64,000 nucleotides of DNA from VXYL01 sp965199915 (GTDB taxonomy: Bacteria; Pseudomonadota; Gammaproteobacteria; Pseudomonadales; Azotimanducaceae). The notes below the pieces were generated by a model. The model was given only the letters and a program-made list of their open reading frames with translations. It had not been told where the DNA came from and made no database searches. This document shows, one piece after another, positions 7,180 to 16,637 of this stretch; within the stretch, counting starts at the first letter, position 1, and each line of letters opens with the position of its first letter. A program made the position numbers and the translations under genes. The stretch covers positions 4,402,001 to 4,466,000 of the forward strand of contig OZ241348.1 of the NCBI GenBank assembly GCA_965199915.1, read 5' to 3'.

Positions 7180-9780
7180 CTACAGCGCGGCGACGAAACG
7201 CATGTTGTCGACGCGCGCCACCGCGCCCTCGGCCATTCCCCAAGTCGGGAAGATCAGCACGAGTTTCACGGCGGACTTGTCGAGCGCGCCGAGGTCGCCA
7301 TCCAACGTGAAGGAGTAGCTCTGCCATTCGTCGGTGACTGCGGGATTGTCGCCCTGGTCGAGGGCGATCTCCACGGGCGTCGCGCCATTCGGCGCCTCGA
7401 CCTTGAGCAGCCAACCCGCGCCGCTGGGAGGATCCGCCACCGCCTTCATGTCGAGTTGCAGCGTGCCGCCGGCGAGGTCGCTCACGTTCAAGCTGTCTTT
7501 GGCTTGGAAGCCGGTGACCGTGTTAACGGCGCCCCACGAAAGCTCCACCACCTTGCCGCGGTCGCCTTGCTCGTCGACCGTGCGGAACGTGCCCCCGCCG
7601 CAGCAGTCGTAGAGTTGCCAATGGGGCGAGATGCCGTCCGTGTCGGCGAACACCGCGTCGTCGAACAGGATGAGCCGGTTGGGATCGACCACCGGCACCA
7701 CCGGCGGCGAGGGCGTGCCGGCGAGCCAGCGGATGTTGTCCAGTTGGAATCGAAGCTCGGAGCGTTGCTCCCTCGGGGACACCAGCGCCAATCCGGTGTT
7801 CACCCTGGCGAGGTTGAGGCCGCTGTCGACCAGACCGCCCACGGCGAACTCCACGGTCTGCCAAACGCCGTCGCCCACCATGCCGAGGTCGCGCTCGCCG
7901 CTGGTGCAGGGAAAGACGCAGTCCACCTTGAATCTCAAGCCGTTCGCGTTGCTGCCGTAGTCGGACACCTTGATGTCGAACCGCAACGTGCCGGTGCGGT
8001 ACGCCGACATGTCGATGGAGGTGCCCGCTTCGGTTGCGATGTACCAAACGCCCTCGTTGTTGTCGTTCAACAAGGTGACATCGATCACCTTGCCGCGCGC
8101 CGCGTCCGCCTCGTCCGCGTCCACGATTTCCCACTGCACCTTGTTGCCGGCAACGGCGCCGTCGCCGTAGGCGGCGCCCCAGTCCCGGGAGTCGACGCCG
8201 AAAACGCCGCCGGTCCAAGCGGGATCGACGGCGTCCACGAAGACGTCCTGCGCTTCCGGTTCGGTGCGGCGCGAGGAGAGGTTGGTGAGATTGCCGGTGG
8301 GGCTGGCAAGCAAGCTCATCACTTGGACGGATTGATCGGAGGAGACGCGCAGCCGCCACTTGCCGGCGCCGTCGCCGAGCATGCCGGTGAACTCCACCGT
8401 GCTGTCTTCGGACATGCCTTCCTCGAGATCCCGAGCCGTCAGCGTCGCGGCTTGGCCGGCCGGCACGGCGAGGGACACCGAAGCGGTGCCGCCGGCGCCG
8501 CTGTCGTCGACGCCGGCGATGGTCACCGCGGCGTCCGCGGCACCCGGATTGATGATCCGCAACCGGCTCACCTGGTTGGGGTTGCTGGCCGGATTGAAGG
8601 TGACCACTTCGCGGACGCCGTCAACGAGGGGCGCGAGGTCGTGCATGCTGGTGACGAAACCGTCGGGCGTGCGAATGTAGGCGAGCGGCTCGATCGGCAC
8701 GTTCGCGCTCAACTCCAAACGCCAGTCCACCGCGCTTGGCCCCACGCCGCCGGCAATGCCCTTGGCGGCGTTGCCGAGCGCTAAGTCCCGGGAGTTGAAG
8801 TGCTTCGCCTCGCCCGCGGCCAGCGGCAGGACGACCGGATCGCTGCGCGCGCCGTCGTCGCCAATGGCGTGGATGGTCACCATGCCGTCTCTCGCGGCGC
8901 GGTTGATGACGCGCGCGAACCCCTGCAGCCCGTCGGGACGGGCATCCCGCGGAAACAGCGGTATGCCGCTGGTGGGCGCGGTCGCCGAGAGATTGGTAAA
9001 GTTGCCCCCCGGCGCGTCGAGCAGGCTCATCGCTTGGATGTCCTGGTCCGCGGTGATGTACAGCCGCCATTTGCCGGCGCCGTCTCCCAACATTCCGGAC
9101 AAGCCCGCCGCGCCGGCCTCCAAATCCTCCGCGCTGACGGTGCGCGCGGCGCCGGCGGCCAAGGTCAAAGCAACATTCCCGTTCCCCGGGGCGCCGTTGT
9201 CGTCGTAGCCGGCGATCGTGACGGCGGCCTCGGCGGCGCTCACGTTGATGAGCCGCAGGCGGCTGACCTGGTTCTCGTTGCTGCCGGGATTGAAGAACGC
9301 CACCTCGTGGCTCCTGCCGGCCACGCCGACCATTTCGTGCATGGTGGTGAGGAAACCGGCGCTGGTGCGGGCGTAGGCGAGCACCTCCAAGGTGAGCTCC
9401 GTCTCCATGCGCAGGCGCCAGTCGCCTTGGCTCGGCGGGCCGGTGCGGCTGGAGAGCCACGCCTTGTTCGGATTGCCGTTCTCCATGTCGCGGGAGTTGA
9501 AGTGGACCGTCTGACCGGCGCCGACCGACACCGTGATGTGATCGCCCGCCAAGCCGGCGTCGTCGACCGTCCTGACGGTGACCGTGCCGGCTTCGTCGGA
9601 ACGGTTGATGATGCGCACGAAGCCCTGCCGCCCTTCGGTGGACGCGGCGAGAAACAACGGCACTTCGTATTGGTGGTCGTCCGCGAACGCGGCGGGCGCG
9701 CAAAGCGCCGCCAACAGGCCCACCGCGGCACCCGCGCAAAAGCCGCGTCGCCGCGACATCGTCGATCGTCTCGTTGGCAT
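7180..9780 (-). CDS. Secreted multidomain protein with beta-sandwich repeats and two galactose-binding-like domains
   Basis: The 866-residue product begins with an export signal (RRRGFCAGAAVGLLAALC, ending APAAFA). The ATG at 9780 is supported by GGGGAG six to nine bases upstream; an ORF extension to 10107 is non-coding. The body contains four related beta-rich modules with recurring phrases such as GFVRIINRSDEAGTVTV, FNSRDMENGN and GMLGDGAGKWRLRV. The C-terminal third has two modules resembling ExoP-type galactose-binding or CBM-like folds: one ends RFQLDNIRW, the other ARVDNMRFV. No catalytic domain is evident. I infer an exported, carbohydrate-binding or surface protein. It stands alone on the minus strand. 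Confidence 0.75.
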   Translation of the reverse strand: MPTRRSTMSRRRGFCAGAAVGLLAALCAPAAFADDHQYEVPLFLAASTEGRQGFVRIINRSDEAGTVTVRTVDDAGLAGDHITVSVGAGQTVHFNSRDMENGNPNKAWLSSRTGPPSQGDWRLRMETELTLEVLAYARTSAGFLTTMHEMVGVAGRSHEVAFFNPGSNENQVSRLRLINVSAAEAAVTIAGYDDNGAPGNGNVALTLAAGAARTVSAEDLEAGAAGLSGMLGDGAGKWRLYITADQDIQAMSLLDAPGGNFTNLSATAPTSGIPLFPRDARPDGLQGFARVINRAARDGMVTIHAIGDDGARSDPVVLPLAAGEAKHFNSRDLALGNAAKGIAGGVGPSAVDWRLELSANVPIEPLAYIRTPDGFVTSMHDLAPLVDGVREVVTFNPASNPNQVSRLRIINPGAADAAVTIAGVDDSGAGGTASVSLAVPAGQAATLTARDLEEGMSEDSTVEFTGMLGDGAGKWRLRVSSDQSVQVMSLLASPTGNLTNLSSRRTEPEAQDVFVDAVDPAWTGGVFGVDSRDWGAAYGDGAVAGNKVQWEIVDADEADAARGKVIDVTLLNDNNEGVWYIATEAGTSIDMSAYRTGTLRFDIKVSDYGSNANGLRFKVDCVFPCTSGERDLGMVGDGVWQTVEFAVGGLVDSGLNLARVNTGLALVSPREQRSELRFQLDNIRWLAGTPSPPVVPVVDPNRLILFDDAVFADTDGISPHWQLYDCCGGGTFRTVDEQGDRGKVVELSWGAVNTVTGFQAKDSLNVSDLAGGTLQLDMKAVADPPSGAGWLLKVEAPNGATPVEIALDQGDNPAVTDEWQSYSFTLDGDLGALDKSAVKLVLIFPTWGMAEGAVARVDNMRFVAAL

Positions 9781-9990
9781 CGTCTCCCCTCCCCTCGCGA
9801 ATCGGCGGCTGCGCTTGGTCGCGTTGCCGAACATCCTGCGCACGCCTGTCCAAAGGCTATTCGATAAGCAAACTCCAATGCAACCGCCGAGGCCGGGGGC
9901 GGATCCGGCGGGCGATGCGCGTCGCGATCTCCGGCAAACGCTACAATGCGCGGCGTGGCGGGCGACCCGCAACTCGACAGCTCGAAAAGT

Positions 9991-10054
9991 TGCGCGGAGA
10001 GTGCGAAGAGTGCGGAGAGTGCGAGGAGTGCGAAGGGTGCGAAGAATGCGAAGA
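9991..10054. repeat. 9-bp tandem repeat before a methyltransferase gene
   Basis: Six to seven imperfect copies of a 9-base unit, consensus GTGCGAAGA, run directly into the start codon at 10057. In the plus frame they read as a Ser/Ala/Lys-rich extension (SAKSAESARSAKGAKNAK) if translation began at 9946. Copy-number change would preserve frame. The repeat could alter the leader or N-terminus of the downstream gene. Confidence 0.8.
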
Positions 10055-10056
10055 AC

Positions 10057-10857
10057 ATGAAACACTGGCGGATTTGCCGAGAGCGGTGGACTGCCAACGC
10101 GGACCACTTGGCGGCGATCGAGAGCGCCAGCGCCAGCGTCAGGCCGGACGCGGATGCGCTGCTACCGTGGTACGAGGTCTACAGCGCCAAGCAAAAGAAA
10201 CGCTTGGCGTTCGATTTGGGCTACGTCGAGCGCTTCGCCAGACGCGAGGACGTGGTTCTGGAGTTCGGCGCCATGCCGCCGATTCTCACCGTGGCGTTGA
10301 CGCGGCGCGGTTATTCGGTGTGCGGGTTGGACTTGGATCCGGCGCGATTTCAAGCGGTCGTGCGGGCGGAGAAGCTCAACGTGAAGGAAGTCGATTTCGA
10401 GGTGGCGCCGCTGCCGTTCGAGGACGACGCCGTCGACGTCGTCATTTTCCACGAAGTGTTCGAGCATCTGAGAATCAACCCGATCTTCACGTTTTCGGAG
10501 ATCAGCAGGGTGCTTCGGACGCAAGGCACATTGTTGCTCTCCACGCCCAATCTCACGTCTTGGAAGGGATGGTACAACTTCGCCGTCAAAGGCCGTCTGC
10601 CCGTGGACGTGTACGACGCCTACGAGCGGCTCGACACCATCGGCCACATGGGGCACGTGCGTCTCTATTCGCCGCCGGAAGTCACCGCGTTCTTGGAACG
10701 GATGGGCTTTGCGGTTCAATTGATCATCCATCGCGGCGAATGGCAGTCTCCGTCGGCATGGGCGCGCACGCTCGACAACCTGCTCTCCAGGCTGTTTCCC
10801 AAGCGGCGCGCGTCCTTTTCCGTTGTGGCGAAGAAGGTCTCCAAACCCGCCGATTGA
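10057..10857 (+). CDS. Class I SAM-dependent methyltransferase
   Basis: The 266-residue product has the Rossmann-type methyltransferase core: motif I in VVLEFGAMPPI, a motif II acidic loop in GLDLDPARF, DVVIFHEVFEHLRI as motif IV, and STPNLTSWKGW after it. This is the Methyltransf_11/23 pattern typical of small-molecule or lipid/sugar methyltransferases; the substrate cannot be told. I placed the start at ATG 10057 (MKHWRICRERW), after the 9-bp repeat tract. An ATG at 9946 would add a 37-residue low-complexity extension. The next gene on the same strand starts 79 bases downstream. Confidence 0.8.
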   Translation: MKHWRICRERWTANADHLAAIESASASVRPDADALLPWYEVYSAKQKKRLAFDLGYVERFARREDVVLEFGAMPPILTVALTRRGYSVCGLDLDPARFQAVVRAEKLNVKEVDFEVAPLPFEDDAVDVVIFHEVFEHLRINPIFTFSEISRVLRTQGTLLLSTPNLTSWKGWYNFAVKGRLPVDVYDAYERLDTIGHMGHVRLYSPPEVTAFLERMGFAVQLIIHRGEWQSPSAWARTLDNLLSRLFPKRRASFSVVAKKVSKPAD

Positions 10858-10936
10858 CGGCATGGTTGCGGAAACGGTCTGTCGGGGCTCAGGACAGAGG
10901 CTTGAACAGGGCCGCAATGAAGCCTAAGGTGGCGGG

Positions 10937-11356
10937 GTGCATTCAGAGAGCGATCTGCCGAGAGCGGTAGGGCGCATCGCCAGCGAACAGTTCGCCGCGT
11001 TGTTGGGGGCGCGGCTGCGCGAGAGCGAGCGCGATCGCGTGGTGGTGGAATTGCCCTACAGCACCAAGTTGGGCGTGGGCCGCATCCACGGCGGCGCCAT
11101 CAGCGCCCTCATCGACATCGCCGCGACGGCGGCGTTTTGGGCCTGTCCGCAGCTCGCGCCGTCGGCGCGGGGCGCCACCGTCGGGTTCACCGTCCACTTC
11201 CTCAAACTGGCGGTGCAAACGGATTTGGTGGCAACCGCCACCGTGCGGCGGCGCGGCGGCACACTTTGCACCGGCGATGTGAGCGTGCGCGACGAGCGGG
11301 GCGAGGAAGTGGCGGCGGCCATCGTCACCTACAAATTGACGGGCTACCAGCGTTGA
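10937..11356 (+). CDS. PaaI-family thioesterase (hotdog fold)
   Basis: This 139-residue protein belongs to the hotdog thioesterase superfamily, which hydrolyses acyl-CoA or aromatic acyl-CoA thioesters. The signature GRIHGGAISALIDIAAT lies near residue 48, with the HGG-x-x-x-x-LID pattern of PaaI proteins; GFTVHFLK follows as the central strand. The GTG start at 10937 has AAGGTGG a few bases upstream. Nearby genes (CoA-transferase, VOC protein, SDR) fit acyl-CoA catabolism, though the substrate is unknown. Confidence 0.85.
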   Translation: MHSESDLPRAVGRIASEQFAALLGARLRESERDRVVVELPYSTKLGVGRIHGGAISALIDIAATAAFWACPQLAPSARGATVGFTVHFLKLAVQTDLVATATVRRRGGTLCTGDVSVRDERGEEVAAAIVTYKLTGYQR

Positions 11357-11398
11357 GGACCGCGACGCGACGCGCCACGCGCGCGCCTTGGGCGGCGT

Positions 11399-12727
11399 TT
11401 GCCCGCATGCCCTCCTTGCGGATCGACCGCGGTGGCGCCGATTAGCCCGCCGCCGCCAGCCCTTCCCGACGCGCCGAACACCCGGCGCGAAGTGGCGATG
11501 GCGCTGCCACGCAACGTGGCGGTGCAATGGGCGCACGGGCTCCTCGGCCAGACCGGCTTCCGGCTCGTGGCGGCGCCGACGTTCCTGCCGCAGTACTTGT
11601 TCCTGCTTTCCGGTTCGGACTTCGTGGTGGGGCTGGCGCGCTCGCTGCAAGCCCTCGGCACGGTGGTGACGCCGGTGGTCGGCGCGTCGCGCATCGGCCA
11701 CCGCAAGAAGATCCTCGGCATCACCTTGGCGGCGAGCGGTCTGATGCGCTTGCAGGTGCTTGGCCTCGCGCTGGCCGGCTTGCTGCTCGGCGCTGGCGCC
11801 GCGGTGTACGCCGTGGTGCTCTTTCTGGCGTTGATGGGTTTGTTCCAAGGCATCGCGCAGGTCACCATGAACTCGTTGCGCGCCAAGGTCATTCCCGCGC
11901 ATCGGCGCGGCGTGGTGGACGGCGTGCGCAACTTTCTGGCCGGGCTGTCGACCGCCGCGTTTTCCTACGCGGCGGGCGTGTACCTCGTGGACGCGAACCT
12001 GTTCGGCAACGGCTACGCGGCGGCGTTCCTGCTGGCCTTCGGCATCGCCGCCTTGGGCTGGTTCGCGTTGGCGCTGACGCGCGAGCCCCGCGCCGAGAGC
12101 GTGCGCGGCCGGGAGTCCATCCGCGAGACCTTTCGCGCCGTGGTGCCCATCCTGCGCGAGCAACCGGTGTTCCGGCGCTTCTTCGCGGCGCGGGCGCTGG
12201 GCTCGTGCGGGCGCATGGCGTTGCCGTTCTACATCCTGTTTCTGGGCACGCGCATCGAGCTCAGCGGCGCGGCGCTGGGGCTGTTCACGTCCGTGTGGAT
12301 GTTCACCTCCAGCTTGGCGGTGTTGTTTTGGGGTCTGCTCGCGGACTGGCGGGGGCACAAGGTCGTGATGGTGGCGACGCTGCTCTGCTGGACGGTTTCG
12401 CACATGCAATTGCTCACCGTCGAGAGCCAAACCGAGGCCGTGATCTTCTTCGTGCTAGTGGGCTTGGCGTCCGGCGGCTTCAACCAAGCCGGACAGAACA
12501 TGGTGATGCTGCTTGGGCAGCTGCGCGACATCCCGATCCGCTTGGCGGCGTCGGGAGCGGCGGTGAATCTGGTGGGCGCCGTTGGGCCGTTTGTGGGCGG
12601 CGCGGTGGTGTATTTCACCGGCTACGTGTCGCTGTTCGCGGTCACCATCGCGCTGCAGGGGGTCGCCTTGGTGCTGCTCGCGCGGTGGGTGCCCGAACCG
12701 CTGCGCCGGCGCAAATCTGGCGTATGA
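11399..12727 (+). CDS. Major facilitator superfamily transporter
   Basis: About twelve hydrophobic segments fit an MFS permease. The inter-helix loop RIGHRKKILG corresponds to the conserved loop after TM2, and LLADWRGHKVVM is its counterpart in the second half. Substrate is not evident. The open frame starts at a TTG at 11399, but GTG 11432 or ATG 11498 (MALPRNVAVQW) are more natural starts because the first 33 residues are Pro-rich and unlike a transporter N-terminus. The ammonium channel gene begins 31 bases after its stop. Confidence 0.82.
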   Translation: MPACPPCGSTAVAPISPPPPALPDAPNTRREVAMALPRNVAVQWAHGLLGQTGFRLVAAPTFLPQYLFLLSGSDFVVGLARSLQALGTVVTPVVGASRIGHRKKILGITLAASGLMRLQVLGLALAGLLLGAGAAVYAVVLFLALMGLFQGIAQVTMNSLRAKVIPAHRRGVVDGVRNFLAGLSTAAFSYAAGVYLVDANLFGNGYAAAFLLAFGIAALGWFALALTREPRAESVRGRESIRETFRAVVPILREQPVFRRFFAARALGSCGRMALPFYILFLGTRIELSGAALGLFTSVWMFTSSLAVLFWGLLADWRGHKVVMVATLLCWTVSHMQLLTVESQTEAVIFFVLVGLASGGFNQAGQNMVMLLGQLRDIPIRLAASGAAVNLVGAVGPFVGGAVVYFTGYVSLFAVTIALQGVALVLLARWVPEPLRRRKSGV

Positions 12728-12758
12728 TCAAGGAAATCCTAGCTCGGGGGAGAGCGGC

Positions 12759-14114
12759 ATGAACGACATTGGCATCGGCCCGGAGGCGAGTTTCGTCCTC
12801 AACACCTTCGCGTTCCTGATTTGGGGCGCCTTGGTGATGTGGATGTGCGCCGGATTCACCATGTTGGAGGCGGGTTCCGTGCGCACCAAGAACGCATCGG
12901 TGATCTGCCTGAAGAACATCGGCTTGTACTCCATCGCCGGTCTCGCGTACTACGTCATCGGCTACAACCTGATGTACACGGACGTGGGCCAGATATTGGG
13001 CACCGTCGAATTGGGCGTCGGGTCGACAGCGGACGAGGTCGCGCTTCTCAACGCCGGGGACGACGCGAAGGCCGCTGCCACCCAAGCCGTCGTGGCCGGC
13101 GACAGCTACTCGTCGATGTCCAACTGGTTCTTCCAGATGGTGTTCGTGGCCACCGCCGCGTCCATCGTCTCGGGCACGCTGGCCGAGCGCGTCAAACTGT
13201 GGACGTTTTTCGTCTTCGTCGCCATCCTCACGGCGATCATCTATCCCGTGGTGGGCGCGTGGACTTGGGGTGGCGGTTGGCTCGGCGGCACGCTGGAAGA
13301 GTGGACGGGCGCGGCGTTCAAGGACTTCGCCGGTTCCACCATCGTCCACTCCACCGGCGGCTGGGCGGCGCTGGCCGGCGCGTTGGTGGTCGGCCCGCGC
13401 ATCGGCAAGTTCCGCGCCGACGGTTCGGTGAAGCCCACGCCGCCGTCGAACATTCCCGCGGTCACCCTCGGCGTGTTCATCCTCTGGCTCGGCTGGTTCG
13501 GCTTCAACGGCGGCTCGCAACTGGCCCTCGCCAGCGCGCTCGACGCGGTGGCCATGAGCAACGTCCTCGTGAACACCAACCTCGCCGCCGGCGCCGGCGT
13601 CATCGCCGCGGTGAGCGTGTCGCGCTCCATCCTCGGCCGCGTGGACTTGCTGGCGGTGTTGAACGGGGCCATCGCGGGGCTCGTTTCCATCACCGCGGGA
13701 CCGGATTTCGTGGAGCACTACTGGGCCATCGTCATCGGCGCCGTTGGCGGCGTGGTCGTGGTGGCCGGCATCAAGTTCCTGGAGGTGCTCCGCTTGGACG
13801 ACGTGGTGGGCGCGGTGCCGGCGCACTTGTTCGCGGGCGTTTGGGGCACCTTGGCCGTGTGCATCGCCTCGGGCGGCAACTTCATGGCGCAGCTGATCGG
13901 CGTCGTGGCGATCGGCGCGTTCGCTTTCGGCGCGTCTTTGCTGGTGTGGTTCGCGCTGGACAAACTCATCGGCGCGCGCGTGACGGCGCGGGTGGAAGAG
14001 CTCGGTCAGGACGCCTCCGAGCTCGGCATCGAGGCGTATCCGGAGTTCGTCGTGATGCCGGACCAAGACGCCGACGAGGAGTTTCGCCAAGCGCGGCAAG
14101 CGGAGGGGGATTAG
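12759..14114 (+). CDS. amt: Ammonium transporter, Amt/Mep/Rh family
   Basis: Amt channels conduct ammonia or ammonium through the inner membrane as trimers. The 451-residue sequence has 11 predicted helices, the characteristic N-terminal MCAGFTMLEAGSVRTKN, and both pore histidines: one in TIVHSTGGWAALAG and one in VPAHLFAGVWGTL. The ATG at 12759 follows GGGGGAGAGCGGC, a good ribosome-binding site. The C-terminal tail is acidic and longer than in E. coli AmtB. No glnK gene is adjacent; PII proteins usually accompany amtB, so regulation may be by a PII encoded elsewhere. Confidence 0.93.
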   Translation: MNDIGIGPEASFVLNTFAFLIWGALVMWMCAGFTMLEAGSVRTKNASVICLKNIGLYSIAGLAYYVIGYNLMYTDVGQILGTVELGVGSTADEVALLNAGDDAKAAATQAVVAGDSYSSMSNWFFQMVFVATAASIVSGTLAERVKLWTFFVFVAILTAIIYPVVGAWTWGGGWLGGTLEEWTGAAFKDFAGSTIVHSTGGWAALAGALVVGPRIGKFRADGSVKPTPPSNIPAVTLGVFILWLGWFGFNGGSQLALASALDAVAMSNVLVNTNLAAGAGVIAAVSVSRSILGRVDLLAVLNGAIAGLVSITAGPDFVEHYWAIVIGAVGGVVVVAGIKFLEVLRLDDVVGAVPAHLFAGVWGTLAVCIASGGNFMAQLIGVVAIGAFAFGASLLVWFALDKLIGARVTARVEELGQDASELGIEAYPEFVVMPDQDADEEFRQARQAEGD

Positions 14115-14148
14115 GCGCGGCGGCTGCGCCGCTTGGGGCCGCGGCGCC

Positions 14149-14523
14149 ATGCGCGCGGACCCGCGCCCGGCCGTGGCGGTTGGCCACTTGCGCCTGCCGG
14201 TGGTGGATGTCGCGGCCGCGCGCGGCTTCTTCGTCCGCCACGGCATGCGCGAGGTGCTTGCGCGGACGGACTTCGCCATCTTGGAACTGCGCGGCGGCAC
14301 GCACTTGATCCTCTCGGTGGCGGAGGAGCCCCCCGCGCCCGGCGCGCCGGCGCCCTTCGACCTCATGGTCGACGACGTGGACGCCGCCCACCGCGGCTTC
14401 GTCGCGGACGGCGTCGCGGCGAGCGCCATCGAGCGCGGCAACATTCACGACTCGTTCACGGTGGACGGGCCGTCCGGCTACGCCATCCGCGTCAACTCGT
14501 CGCACGCCGTCGGGCCGGTGTGA
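14149..14523 (+). CDS. VOC family (glyoxalase-like) protein
   Basis: The 124-residue product looks like a single vicinal-oxygen-chelate half-barrel pair: VGHLRLPVVDVAAARGFFV at the start, then FAILELRGGTHLIL, APFDLMVDDVDAAHRGF, and a final GPSGYAIRVNSS. Such proteins include dioxygenases, epimerases and resistance proteins; the fold alone does not give the substrate. Its stop codon overlaps the start of the CoA-transferase gene by one base, so the two are co-translated. Confidence 0.8.
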   Translation: MRADPRPAVAVGHLRLPVVDVAAARGFFVRHGMREVLARTDFAILELRGGTHLILSVAEEPPAPGAPAPFDLMVDDVDAAHRGFVADGVAASAIERGNIHDSFTVDGPSGYAIRVNSSHAVGPV

Positions 14524-15740
14524 TGGAGGCGGCTGGCAAGCGGCATTTGTTTTCGGGGCTGAAGGTGGTGGACGCCGCCACGGTGATCGCCGCTCCCGCG
14601 GCGGCGATGATGCTGGGCGACTTCGGCGCCGACGTGGTCAAAATCGAGCGCCCCGGCCGCGGCGACATGCTGCGCGGTCTCTCCCGCCGTCCCGGCACGC
14701 CCGAGAACTCGGACTGGTTCTGGCAAATGGACGGCCGCAACAAGCGCGGCATCGCGCTGAACCTCAAGAGCGAGCGCGGCTTGGAGGTGATGCGCAAGCT
14801 CGCCGCGTGGTGCGACGTGTTCATCACCAACCAGCCCTACGGCGCGCGCGAGGCGATGGGCCTCACCTACGAAGACCTGCGCCCGCGCAACCCGGGCATG
14901 ATCTACGCATCGCTCACGGCCTATGGCGAGCGCGGCCCGGAACGCTACCGCAAGAGTTTCGACCAGCTCGGCTACTGGGCGCGCAGCGGCTTGATGGACT
15001 TGATGCGCGAACCCGGCACGCGCCCCACCCAAGGTTTGCCGGGCATGGGCGACCACCCCACCGCGGTCGCGCTGTACGCGGGCATCGTCACGGCGCTCCT
15101 GCACCGCGAACGCACCGGCGAAGGCGGCATGGTCCACACGTCGCTGCTCGCCAACGGGTTGTGGTCCGTCTCCGGCGTCGCCGGCGCGGCGATGGCCGGC
15201 GGCGACATGGCCGTCTACCGGGCGGCCGCCGAGATCCCCACCGCCACGATGCGGGTGTACCAGGCGGCGGACGGGCGTTGGCTGCAATTCAACATGGTGC
15301 GCAACGACGAGCAGCTGGCGCGCATGTTCGCCGGCATGGAAGCCGTGCATCTGCTGGCCGACGAGCGCTTCGCCACGCCCCGCGACATGTGGCGCAACCG
15401 CGCCGCGCTCGGCGACGCCATCGCCGAAGTCGTGGCCACGAAAACCTCGGAGGAATGGCTGCGGATTTTCGCGAACTTGGACGTGCCGGTGAATCGCGTG
15501 GCCACCGTGGAGGAGACAGTGGACGACGAACAGGTGCTGGCGAACGAGATGGCGGCGCCGCCGCCGTGCGGGGAGTTCCACATGCCACTGCTGGTGAGCC
15601 ACCCGATCAAGATTTCGAGCGTCCCGCCAGCGGCCCCGCAACCGGCGCCGGCGCTGGGCGAACACTCGCGGGAGATTCTCTCGGAACTCGGCTACAGCGA
15701 GACCGCCATCGATTCAATGCAAGAAGACGGCGTGATCTGA
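14523..15740 (+). CDS. CaiB/BaiF family III CoA-transferase
   Basis: Class III CoA-transferases move CoA between carboxylic acids through an aspartyl-CoA intermediate. The 405-residue product has the N-terminal LKVVDAATVIAAPAAAMMLG, GADVVKIERPGRGD, NKRGIALNLKSERG and the region GLPGMGDHPTAVALYAG containing the likely catalytic Asp. The ATG at 14523 overlaps the VOC gene stop by one base. An ORF extension from 14133 merely runs through the VOC gene in another frame. The gene ends at a perfect palindrome that probably terminates transcription. Confidence 0.9.
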   Translation: MEAAGKRHLFSGLKVVDAATVIAAPAAAMMLGDFGADVVKIERPGRGDMLRGLSRRPGTPENSDWFWQMDGRNKRGIALNLKSERGLEVMRKLAAWCDVFITNQPYGAREAMGLTYEDLRPRNPGMIYASLTAYGERGPERYRKSFDQLGYWARSGLMDLMREPGTRPTQGLPGMGDHPTAVALYAGIVTALLHRERTGEGGMVHTSLLANGLWSVSGVAGAAMAGGDMAVYRAAAEIPTATMRVYQAADGRWLQFNMVRNDEQLARMFAGMEAVHLLADERFATPRDMWRNRAALGDAIAEVVATKTSEEWLRIFANLDVPVNRVATVEETVDDEQVLANEMAAPPPCGEFHMPLLVSHPIKISSVPPAAPQPAPALGEHSREILSELGYSETAIDSMQEDGVI

Positions 15741-15741
15741 A

Positions 15742-15759
15742 CCGGCGTCTCGACGCCGG
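15742..15759. terminator. Palindrome between convergent genes, probable bidirectional terminator
   Basis: CCGGCGTC and GACGCCGG form an 8-bp perfect stem around two bases, immediately after the CoA-transferase stop and just beyond the stop of the convergent Uma2 gene. There is no T-tract, so Rho-independent action is not certain. Confidence 0.5.
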
Positions 15760-15761
15760 AG

Positions 15762-16637
15762 CTACCGCCGCAACCGCGCCTCAAGTTCCGCCACACGGGT
15801 TTCGAGCGCGCGCCGAGCGCGCGCCTCCTCGTCCGCCCGGCGCTCCATGTCGTCCGCCGTCTCCAACCATCGCCGGGTCGCTGGATCGTGCCAGCGCAGC
15901 AGGCCGGCCTGCGGATGTCCCTCGTAGCGCAGCCGCCACGGCACCGTGTGGCAAAGATGCAGGTTCAGCGTCTCGCTGTGGACGCCCTGCATCCCGTCCG
16001 CCACATCCACCACCGGCAGCCGTTCCCGCCGGCCGTCCGCGAAGCGCCACGCCCGCAGCAACGGGTCGATGTGCCCGTGCGGATCGAACACGAAGTACTC
16101 GCGCACGCCCATCCGCTCGTACAGACCGGGCTTCACCTCCACATCCTTCCGCCACGTCGACTCGGACAGGATCTCCAACACAAAGTCCGGCGGCTTGCCC
16201 TCCTCCCACACGGCGTACGAGCCGCGCAGCCGCTTCGGCGCGCCGAACGAGACGAGCAAATCCGGTGCCAGCCGCGCCGCCTCGGCACGCGCTCCGCCAT
16301 CGAAGTACACGAACAGATCGTGCGCCACGAACACGTCCGGGCGCTGCCGGTAGCGCGACACGAGTCCGGTGCAAAGCCCGCGCGAGAATTCGTCATGCGC
16401 CGTGCTCACCGGCACCTTTTCGTCCTCTTCCTCCTGCGAGGGCAGGTCGCGCTCGGTGAGCAGGTGGTGGACCGGAGGCCAGCCGGCGCGCGGCCGCAAG
16501 TCGCGCTTGGCGAGCGCCGCGCGCAGCCAAGACGGCATGCCGGTTTCAGCCTCGCCGCTGCGGCGACGCCGCGGCGACCGATCGGACAAGCGCGGGCGCT
16601 GCTCCTCCGCAGAGGGATCGAGCAGGGAATCGGACAT
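15762..16637 (-). CDS. Uma2 family endonuclease (DUF820), divergent third member
   Basis: The 291-residue product has the Uma2 core: LAPDLLVSFGAPKR, DFVLEILSESTW, a Lys in EVKPGLYERMGVREYFVFDP, and a C-terminal coiled region (EARARRALETRVAELEARL). It also has an N-terminal Arg-rich extension absent from the other two Uma2 genes here, and it is not part of their repeat. I start it at ATG 16637 because AGGAG lies eight bases upstream. It converges on the CoA-transferase gene. Function in the cell is unknown for this family. Confidence 0.85.
   Translation of the reverse strand: MSDSLLDPSAEEQRPRLSDRSPRRRRSGEAETGMPSWLRAALAKRDLRPRAGWPPVHHLLTERDLPSQEEEDEKVPVSTAHDEFSRGLCTGLVSRYRQRPDVFVAHDLFVYFDGGARAEAARLAPDLLVSFGAPKRLRGSYAVWEEGKPPDFVLEILSESTWRKDVEVKPGLYERMGVREYFVFDPHGHIDPLLRAWRFADGRRERLPVVDVADGMQGVHSETLNLHLCHTVPWRLRYEGHPQAGLLRWHDPATRRWLETADDMERRADEEARARRALETRVAELEARLRR

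Noticed and set aside
7072..9867. Two long plus-strand frames (570 and 355 codons)
   Set aside because: Both lie antisense to the secreted protein at 7180-9780, which has a signal peptide, ribosome-binding site and recognisable modules.
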